64,000 nt of DNA from Diplosphaera chodatii (taxonomy: Eukaryota; Chlorophyta; Trebouxiophyceae; Prasiolales; Stichococcaceae): the NCBI GenBank assembly GCA_032358165.1, contig JAALGY010000015.1, positions 682,001 through 746,000 of the forward strand. Reading direction: 5' to 3'. Under the pieces are notes generated by a model. That model made no database searches. It had not been told where the DNA came from and worked only from the letters and a program-made list of their open reading frames with translations. The position numbers and the translations under genes are program-made. Every line of letters starts with the position of its first letter. The stretch's first letter is position 1. Shown here in pieces: positions 46,041 through 64,000 of the stretch.

Positions 46041-47362
46041 ATGACCAGGCTGGGGCTGCGGTGTGCATTGCTTGCTCTGGCCATCTGTGCTGGCTCCTCT
46101 GCTGCCTCGACGTCGTTCGATCCGCACGAACCCTCCGGAGACGTGGTGCAGCTCACCGACGAGAACTTTGACAGACTGACGGATTGCGAGCTGCCCTGGT
46201 TCATCGCTGTCACGGCACCGTGGTGCGGAATTGTATGGCGCAGTGGGTGTGAAGCGTGCAGTCTGCGGTAACGCCAACACGACAGACACACTCATTTGTA
46301 TCGATGTCGACGGTTGCAGGTGCACGCACTGTCAGGACCTGGAACCGATATGGCGGGAGGTCGCGCAGCGCTTGAAAGGGGAGGTCCATGTCGGGAAGGC
46401 AAGTGGCATGTGGACATGACGACCATCACCTGCGCATGACGTCGTCGTCAACGCACGTCAGGCTCTTGCCTGTGCATGGCAAGATACTTCAAGAATGAAT
46501 ATGCACCTTCATACTGTGCACCTCCGCCATGCAGATCGACAGCACAAGTGAGCTCGTTTTGCAGCAGCGGTTTGGTGTGGAGGCATTCCCCTCGCTGTAC
46601 TTCCTGAAAGACGGCGAGACGCGCGAATACTTTGAAACCCGCACCGTGGCCAAGGTCGGTGCCAGGCAGAGTTGCGCGGACTTGTTTCGGACGTGCACTA
46701 GTGGTTGCTGGTGGGATCCCGCCGCTCTTTGCAACCCATCTGCCCTGCATACCCACTCGATCATCCGGTGCAAACCCTGACGTCTCGTGCACAACCATCA
46801 TGCAGCTGTTGGAATTTGCGGAGGGTGGCTGGCGCAGCAAGACGCCGGTGCCACGCATCAAGAGTCCCGTCAGCTCCAGTGGCCGTGCACTTGGCAAGCT
46901 CCGCATGTAAGCCGTGCCCCGCTGTGTCCGTGCACTGCACATGAGCTCCTTACCCTGACTGCAGGAGCAGGATGCCACACAATGAACAGAAATCCAGGCT
47001 GCTGGTCTTGTAGCAGCTTGCTCTTCTCTTGGTGCATGCAGGATCCCGCACCATGTGAAGAATCTGTACAAGTACTTGCATCACGAAAAGAAGTTTGGGG
47101 TGCTGACGCTGCTGGCGGGGTTCTTGTCGCTGCCCATTATGTTTGGTAGGCCATGCTATATGTCTCGGCAGTCATGCAAGGCCTGTATGCTGCCATGTTT
47201 ATATGTGCTCTGCATCACAACCATCCAGCGCACATACAAACTGACTTCTACTATTTATGATGCGTAGGCCTGGCATCCATTTGCCTCCTGGATGCCATTT
47301 CAACAAGACAAGCTCGGCTACAGCATGCACCTGTGGCACATCAACATGTGCACCAGCACTGA
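46041..47362 (+). CDS. Membrane-anchored thioredoxin-like protein (TMX/PDI type)
   Basis: A signal peptide (MTRLGLRCALLALAICAGSSA) is followed by VVQLTDENFDRLTD and the start of a thioredoxin fold ending WFIAVTAP. The redox site is rebuilt by splicing: exon 1 ends ccgtg, and the next exon begins gtgcacgcactgt, giving PWCTHCQDLEP, a CTHC active site. Downstream are LVLQQRFGVEAFPSLYFLKD with the cis-Pro (FP) and TREYFETRTVAK or a spliced variant, then LLEFAEGGWRSK. A hydrophobic segment (VLTLLAGFLSLPIMFGLASI) is the likely membrane anchor; a short basic/His-rich tail follows. The stop is at 47360-47362. ER disulfide oxidoreductase activity is family inference; the length is short for a PDI and fits TMX-type proteins. 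Confidence 0.85.
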
Positions 47363-47540
47363 GGGATATGCAGCTGAGGTTGCAGGCAGCACCGTGATCG
47401 AGTTGCAGTGTGAGTGCTGCGCCATTCAACAATGCGCAACCTGTCTCTCGTCTGTAGCGGTAGCACTTGTCAGCACAGGCTTGTCTGAATGTCAGACTTT
47501 CTGAGCAAGTACCGAACAGCAAGCCAGCATTATCCACAGC

Positions 47541-48917
47541 CTAATAGCCAGCCTCAATCAGTTTGTCGATGAGCTCCTGCTTCTTCCCTGTGACTGCCAG
47601 GCCAGCAGCCTTCGCCAGGTCCTTCAGCTCCTTCACAGTGTGCTTTGCCAGCGGCTTGCCGAGGCTGTGGGTGACACAGTAGCATCTGGTCAGTCCGCAG
47701 CATCTGAACACAGGGTCAGTCTGGGTCAGTGGCCACAAAGCCAGCATTGATAGCTGTTCGGTGCAAAGTAGTGGCAATGGTGATGCGACCAGAGGCGGTT
47801 GCACCAGGCTCACCTGTTGCCACGCTGGGCTGCAATGTCTGCATCCTCACTTTCTGGCTCAGCTGCCGTTGGTTGCTGCGCAGCTGCAGCTGGGCTGCTA
47901 GCTGCAGCGGCTGCTGTTGCTTTTGCTGCCTTGTCTGTTGCGGTGGGCACAGGCTGCGCTGGCTCACCACCAGAGGGCTGCTGTGTTTGTAAACCTGATG
48001 CAGCTTGCTGCATCTGTACTGAACGTTCCTGCAAAGCATGACACAACAGGCAATGGCCATGGATTGTTGCAGCACCTGCCTGTGATGTATGCAAGATGGA
48101 TCGCTTGTGTGCGCGGTGCGTATATGATAGACAGGTACTACAGCGAGCATCTCACCTCGTTCAGCCATCTGTCCTCGATGTACAAGACTGCCGGCTCACT
48201 GGGGACATCTACGATCAGGTTCTCCCCGGGCTGCCACTCGCTGACCTCCGCTCCGCGCCGAATCACATATTTGTACTCTAGAGGCCTGTCAAGCCAGATA
48301 TCCCAGATGTATGACCACATGCCACCAAGCTAGCTCGGCGAGCTGCTGGTCAGGAAGCTGCCGCTCAGTTGCAAGCAACAGCAGGATGTCAGCATATAAT
48401 TTGCGCACCCGGTCTCTGCTGACAGCTCTCCATGCCAGATGTCGCCCTCGCTCCATGTGAGCGGCACCGCCTGTGCAGGTATTGAAGTTGCGACACGGGT
48501 AAATTGATTAAAGATTGAAGGGAGTGATACAGCTTGGCACATCGTAGACCGTCAGAATGCATCTGATGAACGTGATCATCAGGTGCAGACCTGTTCGACG
48601 CTCCAGCCACTGGTGGAGGTTGTTACCATGACGCTGTCCCCCCATTCGGCAGCAAATGGAATGCTCAGTTTCAAAAGGCTGGATGCGCCAGTGGAAGGTG
48701 ATCCACTGACCGCATGCGCAGCAACGAAGCAGCGAGATCGCTGGGAAGGACGCTGCTGCTGCAGACTCCTCAGCGTAGGCTGGCTTGCTAACCCGATCCC
48801 GCGCATGCCGTTGACCCCCGGGACCATGCCACCAGATGGGTTCCTATGCACAGCGCTGGATCGGCCAACAGCACCTTGGATCATGTCGATCGCACAAAAG
48901 CAATACACCGTCGCCAA
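47541..48917 (-). CDS. CBM20 starch-binding protein with C-terminal SAP/Rho-N-like motif
   Basis: Five exons join in phase to about 290 residues. The N-terminus is Ser/Arg/Gln-rich with no early acid residues after a few, consistent with a plastid transit peptide. The CBM20 domain reads LKLSIPFAAEWGDSVMVTT with GWSVEQ|AVPLTWSEGDIWHGEL, then ETG|PLEYKYVIRRGAEVSEWQ and PGENLIVDVP. The WSEGDIWHGEL, EYKYV and WQPG blocks carry aromatic residues typical of starch contact. A Gln/Pro/Ala-rich linker follows. The last exon, KPLAKHTVKELKDLAKAAGL to KQELIDKLIEAGY, is a SAP or Rho-N-like helix-extended-helix motif, usually nucleic-acid or protein binding. No catalytic domain is present. Starch binding in the plastid is well supported as a prediction; the role of the SAP motif is unknown. 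Confidence 0.82.
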
Positions 48918-49243
48918 GGATGTTAACGCTGACAGTTGACGCGAGGCCGAGCCGAGGGTGGTCGCAAATCACCTGCAACACCGTGAGCTTCGATCAACAA
49001 TGTCAAGCTGGCACATCAGGCGTACATAGCACAAAAGGGCTTTTATGACCGCTCGAACTCAACGATCTGCCATGCATATCGGCTGCTGATCTGAGTCATC
49101 ATTAGGTGAACCAATACCAGCCTTAAATGGGCTGTCCACAATATCTAGCAATAGTGAGACGGCTAAGCTGCTGTTCAATCGAAGCCCTATTGAAGCCCAA
49201 GCTATACTTCGGTCAAAGTCCATCAACACGGTATACAGTTCGT
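48918..49243. other. Tandem intergenic region
   Basis: This 326-bp stretch lies between the start of the CBM20-SAP gene and the end of the GH2 gene, both minus. It should contain the CBM20-SAP promoter. Nothing else is recognisable. Confidence 0.4.
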
Positions 49244-57449
<8,206 letters not shown>

Positions 57450-60400
57450 ATGCCTCCGCAGGCGGCTGCCAATGGCTGGCCGCTGACCGCATTCAGCCCG
57501 GATGGCCTGCACCTGGCCGTCGCCTCCTCCGACGGCCGATTGAAAACCTACGACACAGGTAGCCAAAGGCTGCGTAATGCTGCCAAGAACACTCTTTGCG
57601 CCGCGGCACGTGTTGGTGTTCCCCTATGCTGCTGACACAGCGGATCATGCCGCACCTGCAGGCAGCGGCAGAGTGGTGCTGAACATAGCAGAGGACGGCA
57701 GGCCGGCAGCGGAGCGACACACAGCAGTTGAAGTGTCAGATTCCGTTTTCGAGCAGCACACGGCCCTGGCATGGGTGAGATTTGCCTGCACCTGGCTTCC
57801 GGACAACCCTGCATGCGCACTGGGGCTGCTGCATTGAATTCTGATGCTCTGTTGCATCCAGGTCTCCTCCGGCGGCACAGCAGATCAGCTGGTAGTCCTA
57901 GGCACCGCGACAGGCGATGTCAAAGCCCACAGTGCGTCCAGCGGCAAGCTCATGTGGCGGGCCACAGCCGTCAGCGAAGGGTGGGCATCAAGCAGTGCAC
58001 GCCGACCTTTCTGTGTTGCCCATGAGGCCAGATACGGGAAGATGACATGCAGATCCTCTTGTGTTGTGTGAGAGACACGAATGAGCTGCTGAACGTGGAG
58101 GCGTGCCACGCAGGGGCGTGGCAGCATTGGCATGGGGAGATGCAGCCGGCGCACTGTTTGCAGCCGGGGCGGACAAGCAGCTGGTGCGGCTAGACCCTGC
58201 CAACGGCGGCGTAGTCAGCCGCTTTGAGGCGGGGCACTATCCGCTGGCCGCTCTGGCGGTGACGCCGGACGGCGCACGCGCTTTTGCCGCCAGCACAGCA
58301 GTCACAGCATGGGATCTGGCGGAGCAGCGACGACTGTTCAAGTACACAGGGCACCCGGTGAGCAACCTCGCACTCGGCTGCATGCCAAAGTGTAAGCACC
58401 AAACACCCAGCGCCTGCAATGAAGGATGCTCGATATAGAGCAAGTTACCCACCTGCAGGCTGCAGCGAGGAGCATAGCAGTCACAGCAGACGGGCAGTAT
58501 GCAGCCTCAGTCGCAGCAGGAGATCGCCATGTAGCAGTTTGGCAGGCGATTGGCGAATCCAGCAAGAAAACTCGCAGCGCAGCAGGTGCACTTGCAGACT
58601 GGGTAGCATCTGTACAGTGGCTCAGCGCTTTCATCTGCTGCAACAACAGTGTCCCAGTATCAGTGGCACCAGCCATTGACTGGCTGAGCACCTCTTCAGC
58701 TGCATATCCCATTGCTTCGCAGGGGTGCTGTCACTTGAGCATGCGGCCGTGTCAGTCGCCATGCGGGCACAGGCTGCGGACGCTGGCAGCGACAGCAGCA
58801 GCACGGGCGGCTTCTTTGTGGCGGCAGTCTCAGAGGCAGCAGAGCTGTATGTTTGGCTCTGCATGCCGGCGGCGGCCGCTGCTGAGCGGCGTGTCAACAC
58901 ACAGCTTCTTGCGCGCGTCACAGTTGGGGCAAGCAGGTCAGGCTTCCAACAGCTACAAGACTTTCTGTGCACAGAGGCCAGGCCCACAAAGTGCTACCTA
59001 CATTCAGCTTGGTCCATCCACCTGTGCGTCCTGCAGCTGCGAGCATGCAAGGCGCAGCATGGTTGCAGAAGGGTTTTGTGTTGTGTGCTACAGGGAAGAG
59101 CGGGGCGGCGATGATGGCATACTGGCCGCGCAGCTGACGGGCAGTGTGGCGGGCGGCGGCGCCGAGGTGCAGGTCGCACGCAGCTCCTGGGCGCTGCCCG
59201 TCTTCCAGCGGCTGGCGCTGCATGCCGCTGCAGCTTCCAGCACGGTGGTGCTACCACCAAAGCAGGTTTGGGGGTTCGGGGTGCACCCTGCCGTGGTGCG
59301 TGTGTGCTCGTCACAGCCTGTGCTCATGGCTGACATGCTGCACTGCCTGTATGCCCTCATTGGTGGCCACAGAGGTGGGATGGAGCACCACAATTGCGCT
59401 GCGTCGCTGTGCCGCAGGGTGGCATCCTGCTGCCGCATGAACCAACGGCTGCGTCACCAGCAACAGGCCCGGCAGGCGGAGCCACCACACAGCAGCAGCC
59501 CTTCATGCTGGGGCCCGACAACGCGGAGCAACCGCTGCAGCTGCGGGCCTGCACCGTTGATGGCGCCTCAGGTGGCGCTCATATACGCTGGGGTCCAACA
59601 CAGTGGTTTCTGCACAAGTCGAATAATTAGCGTCAACATGGACATCCAATGTGGCTGGCCGTCATGTGCCTGACCATGTTCTCTGTGCCGTGCTGCAGAT
59701 CCGGCAGCCGCTCTGGACACGGCCAGGCGGAAACGCAGGCATCCAGGGGATGCAGATGAGGCGGAAGGGGGTGATGCGCCAGTCCTCGATGGCCAGGGTT
59801 TTGGCGAGGCGCCGTCGTCGGGCAACGGTCTGCTGGACGGCGGCGCGGCGGCAGCAGTGGGCTACGAGACCTCGGATGAAGAGGAGGTGTGTTTTCCAGC
59901 CTGGTGTTTGGCAACTAGCGCCAGGGTTGAATCTGCTGGTGCAGTGAAGGCAGCAGCACAGCACCATGGCATCGTGCTCAAGCATCTGGTAGATTCAAGA
60001 TGCCACCGACAATGCAGCCTGCAAGACTGGACAGTCTGCTGCTTTAGCTTGTGCACTTCCATGATGCATAGCATGTACCTTTACCATTGCTGCCTGCGGT
60101 GGAGCAGCCCAGCGATGTGGAGCCCACCCTGGGGGAGCGGGTGGCGGCGCTGCAGCTGGAGGAGCGGCGGCGGGCAGCGGCGCTTGCAGGGGACACAGAG
60201 GAGAAGGCAGACGAGGACAGCGGCGAGGGCGACGAGTCGGAAGTGCCGCTCAAGGCCATCAAGGCCGACTCGCTCGCGGTGCTGCTGACGCAGGTGCGCA
60301 GAACGGCGCATAGTGCGGTCCCCGCTGGCTCTGCAGGGCGATGCAGTTGGCAGACCACACCGTGTCCTGAGCGGTGTCCCACAGGTGTGACAGAGCAGAC

Positions 60401-61539
60401 TTCTTGACCGCAACGCTGTACAAAACAGGCGCTACGCAGCGAGGACAAGGCCCTGCTGGAGCGCTGCCTGGCAGTCAGTTCCCCGGACATCATCACCAAC
60501 ACCGTCAACCGGCTCCAGGTGTGCCCCCCAACAGCTGGCGCCTTGGCTCTGCACCACTCGCCTCCTGGCATATCTCCCATCAGCTTTGATTGGAACGATG
60601 GTTGCGCACAAGCTCGTCAGCGTGTGCAGTGCGTGTCAAGGTGAATCCGGCTGATGTCCTGCTGTGCAGGCGCCGGATGCTGCGCTGCTGCTGCGGGCGG
60701 GCGTGGCACGGCTGCAGTCGCGGCCCCGGCGCGGCAGCCAGCTGGCTGCCTGGCTGCAGGCCCTGGTGGCCGCACACACAGCCTTCTTCATCGCTGCGCC
60801 AGGTGCCTCGACATGCCTGCTTGCAGATAGCCAGAGACCTCACATGCTCGTCTCTCATGTTGAGGCTACACACCTGAAGTGCTGCTTTAGATAACATGCA
60901 CCACTCCAGCCTATCTTGATTGCTGCCCAGCAATCTGCTATGTGGTGGCGAACCGTGAATATTGCTCCCCTATTGGGTCATGGCACTACACTGCACATGA
61001 GCTCTGCTGCCCAGCCAGCGGCGTTCAACGCACAAGACCTGGGTGGACCCCTGGGAACATGTGCCTGCAGGCGCCCGCACGACATTGACAGCGCTGTACC
61101 AGTGCATCGAGGCGCGGCTGGCCAACCGGCAGGCGCTGACGTCGCTGCATGGGCGCCTGGAGCTGCTGGCTGCTCAGCCGCAGGCGGGGGACTCTACAGG
61201 ACCAGTGTCCAGTGTGCTGACACCACAGGTGCCCTGGCCGCTGCTGCTGCTGCTATGCTGAGGCTCTGGTGGCTGTGCTGTTGCTGACCTCACCCATTTG
61301 CTTGGGGTAACTCAACCGCAGGATAGTCCGTGCTGCCAAGTCAGTGGGAGGTCATCACGCAGCTGATATGGGCCTTGTAATTGCAGACAGTGTACCTGGC
61401 TGGAGATAGCACCGATGAGGAGCAGGCAACAGGCGATAGCGAAGGCGACGAGGAGATGCTGAGCGAGTCAGGGAGTGAGGAAGACTGGGACACAGAAGAA
61501 GACGGCGGCAGTGCTGAGGACGATGACATCGCGGAGTGA
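57450..61539 (+). CDS. UTP5: WDR43/UTP5, small-subunit processome WD-repeat protein
   Basis: UTP5/WDR43 is part of the t-UTP (UTP-A) complex that starts 18S pre-rRNA processing in the nucleolus. WD blades read WPLTAFSPDGLHLAVASSDG with LKTYD, LVVLGTATGDVKAHSASSGK, VAALAWGDAAGALFAAGADK, LAALAVTPDGARAFAAST with VTAWDL, and SIAVTADGQYAASVAAGDRH with VAVWQ. The C-terminal Utp12 domain gives TLGERVAALQLEERRRA, ADSLAVLLTQ, LLERCLAVSSPDIITNTVNR, LQSRPRRGSQLAAWLQALVA, and VPAGARTTLTALYQCIEARL. The tail is very acidic (TDEEQATGDSEGDEEMLS) and the stop is at 61537-61539, as in relatives. The start MPPQAAANGW at 57450 places the first blade at the usual distance; the open frame extends upstream to 57342 but that part is unlike the family. 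Confidence 0.88.
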
Positions 61540-61968
61540 GCAGGCAACAGTAGAGGTTGTTTCAGCTAAGAAGAAGTAGGCTTCTGCGCACAGAGGACGA
61601 GGTCAGCATAGATGAACAGGTCCACGCTTTTGGAGCCTTTTAAGATGTGACGCCTTACAAGAGTCACCATTAGTGCAGAGAGCAACCAATAAATGCCCTG
61701 GCATCTGGATGCAAGGTGATTTTATGAGCTCTGGTCCTACGAACGACCAACAGGGAGCAGCACGCCCTCTGCATTGCATGAACCCACAGTCACTGCATCG
61801 CATGCATGCATGTGAGCGCCCAGCACAAGACCATGCCAAGTGACGCTAGCGGCTAATCAGGTGTTAGGACCAAGTGGATCTGTGCCCCATGTCGGGTGAT
61901 CTCCCTGCAAAACATCAAGATCTGCTGTCAACGGCCCACACTCGATAGCAAGATGAAACGCAACATGG
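61540..61968. other. Convergent intergenic region, 3' UTRs
   Basis: This 429-bp stretch lies between the stops of UTP5 (+) and PSMB5 (-). It is probably 3' UTR from both sides. I see no gene in it. Confidence 0.45.
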
Positions 61969-63829
61969 TCAGTTGCTAGCATTGCCAGGTTTGCCATAAG
62001 TACAGACCAGGATGTCGACACGCACCGGCTTTGGATAATACTCGAAGTGCAGCTCGCCCACATCTGTGCCTGATACCTTCTTCCAGCCATCCTTGGTGAC
62101 ATGGTACACTGCAGGTAGTCACAGATTCCATCATCATACACCATCATCATCATCACTACGACATGATGACTGCAACTGCTAATGCGAGCACAAACCATGT
62201 ACCAAGAAGTGCAGACAGCCCAGAATGCACAATCAGGTGTAAGCACTTTGCGGATTGTACGCACCACTGACAGTGCCGCCGCTGACTGCGTCCCTGAATG
62301 TGGCGTGATATATCGCTCGCCGCCCCAGCTCGCATGCCTCCTCAGCGCTCATGTCCCTGCCGGACAGCCGCGCAAGCCATCAGTAGCAAACACGACTTGC
62401 TCTGACCAGCAGCCCAGCGTGCGTGCGGCGGATGTGAAGCGCCACGCCAGACACATGATGTGTGGCTCGATGAGAGCAGACGAACAGTCAACATGCACTC
62501 CAGCACATGACGACATGGGGCGCACCAGCGGTAGCCCTGGTCCAGCACGCCATAGGCGTACAGGCTGCCAGAGCCGACGGAGAAGCGCTGCCCCTTGGTG
62601 CGCTGCCCATCGCTGTCCACATAGTACAGGCCCGGCCCGTTCAGGTCCCAGCCCGCCACCATCGTGCCCTGCATCATGCAATACTCACTACTTGCAGCCT
62701 GCTCTCCTCAAAATGTGCACCGATGGTGGGCAGTTGCCATGTCAGCCTCGCAGGCAACAATTAGCATGTAAACATTCGTCCCAAAGGTGCAGGGGCAACA
62801 CTCACTGAGAAGCATTTGACCAACCCTGCACAAAAGACGCTGTCTGTGACCACACCATCGGGGCCGACCGGCACTCACCATGGAGAGGCCCATGCCTTTA
62901 TAGGAGTACATGGTGTTGGCCAGCAGCTTGGACGCGCCGCGCACCGTGATGCGCTTCCCATTGTTCAGCTCATACAGCCGACACTGCAGCAGCCGCAAGT
63001 CGCGCTTGTTTGGACAGGCACATGAACAACACAGACCATTGACGCAAACGTACAGCACTGACCAGTGCTCAAGCACAGCAACCACAGCGGAACGTTAGGA
63101 AATGCCGATCCATGAGCAGTGTCACTCTGTGGGCACTGTGAAGCATTCGCACGGTAGCACACCTGGCGGCCCAGGTTGCGCTGCCAGAACTGGCAGTCGG
63201 CAGCGCCGCCGGCCATGGTGCCCAACAGAAAGGGATTGATCTCAATCACCTTCTTCACCGTCTGTGATGCTGCAGTTGGATAGCACCATCAGAGGTGAGC
63301 TGTTGGGGTCAGAATGTGATGTCATGAGAACACCATGCTGACAACGCAGATCAGGCGGCGTCAGCTTGTGCAATGGTGATGTGACTGTTTGCGAGCATGC
63401 ACCACACCGGTGTGCGCACAGCCACTTTCATCAAAACAGGGCATCTTCCGGGTGTCACAAGACGCACAGATATATGATCCCATGCTGGCCCGCGAGTCCA
63501 CCGCCACGATGACGCCCTCCTTGAAGATGAAAGCCAGCGTTGTGGTGCCGTGCGCCGGCTTGACCATCTCCATCACCTCCCTCTCGAAGGAGTCCACCTG
63601 TGCAATGCAGTGTTTCAGTGACATGCGCCGTGACGCGGGCAAAGTCTGCCCTGTCAAGGCGTCACCACAACATGGCGTACACATAACATTGAGCACTCAC
63701 ATCAGCGACTTCCGGCATCGGGAAGCGCGCCATGGTGTCGCTGAGCTGCCCTGCTGGCACCGCACAGTCCACTGCTGGTCCATGCCTGCCAAGGCTGGAC
63801 TCTAGGCAGGACAGGTCCACCGCTGCCAT
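61969..63829 (-). CDS. PSMB5: 20S proteasome subunit beta-5
   Basis: The beta-5 subunit carries the chymotrypsin-like activity of the 20S proteasome. The start [14 protein letters not shown] opens a propeptide of usual length; the mature chain begins at the catalytic Thr in [20 protein letters not shown] (Asp17 in AVDS). Downstream exons give [20 protein letters not shown] with [29 protein letters not shown] with [71 protein letters not shown] with SGGTVSV, and [20 protein letters not shown]. The last residues run [15 protein letters not shown] with the stop at 61969-61971; a late intron could instead give a slightly different tail. All exons are in the usual order. Confidence 0.93.
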
Positions 63830-64000
63830 AGCGAACCAGGCGTGGCAAGTTCGACTTGTGCTGTTTAGCTGGCACCTGGACGCTTGTAAGTTCTCAAGCA
63901 AACACAGCAAAGATTGGTCTCGAAGGTGGCACCCTGTTCAAGCGTATTGCATCTGCTTGCGGCCGCAGCAGCGAAGATTGTACGTCAGAATGTGATTCTA
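63830..64000. other. Upstream region of PSMB5
   Basis: The last 171 bases of the window lie upstream of the proteasome gene start and should be 5' UTR and promoter. No other feature is visible. Confidence 0.4.

Noticed and set aside
62130..62160. Short CAT repeat as a regulatory element
   Set aside because: It is a small simple repeat in a PSMB5 intron with no flanking structure.

Overview
The window looks like nuclear DNA of a green alga, most likely a trebouxiophyte. Its genes are broken by many short introns with tight CAG|GT...(C)TGCAG| boundaries. Several products belong to the green lineage: a PsbP-domain thylakoid lumen protein, a lumenal TPR protein, a plastid-type PGP phosphatase, an EPHS-type DGAT2, an EDM2-type PHD protein, a starch-binding (CBM20) protein and a plant-like FAN1 with a HIRAN domain. 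I see no organelle, prokaryotic, viral or transposon-dominated segment. Each CDS below is given as start codon to stop codon with introns included. Most exon joins were read by eye from homology and GT/AG sites, so they are approximate.

Layout. 176-1863 (+) is the 3' part of a TBC RabGAP; 2099-3255 (-) VPS29 (retromer); 3819-4967 (+) intronless DGAT2; 5685-7500 (-) lumenal TPR protein; 7779-7864 an 86-bp perfect palindrome; 7918-10771 (-) CCCH zinc-finger protein of ZC3H3 type; 11302-12861 (-) PGP phosphatase; 14149-21661 (+) EDM2-like PHD/methyltransferase-fold protein ending in two CCHC knuckles and an RS-like tail; 21959-26106 (-) UBAC1/KPC2-like UBL-UBA protein; 26732-28990 (+) methionine aminopeptidase 1; 29187-30257 (-) intronless prolyl 4-hydroxylase with ShKT domain; 30888-37328 (+) VPS18; 37370-39176 (-) PsbP-domain protein; 39649-45627 (-) FAN1 nuclease; 46041-47362 (+) TMX-like membrane thioredoxin; 47541-48917 (-) CBM20-SAP protein; 49244-56978 (-) LacZ-type GH2 beta-galactosidase; 57450-61539 (+) WDR43/UTP5; 61969-63829 (-) proteasome beta-5.

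The genes are mostly housekeeping and do not form one pathway. Loose themes are endolysosomal traffic (TBC, VPS29, VPS18), plastid lipid, starch and lumen functions (PGP phosphatase, CBM20-SAP, PsbP, TPR), and protein turnover or maturation (UBAC1-like, METAP1, PSMB5, TMX, P4H). The points most worth a second look are the palindrome, the RNA-binding-type tail on the EDM2 homologue, the CBM20-SAP architecture, and a VPS18 whose RING finger has lost three zinc ligands.
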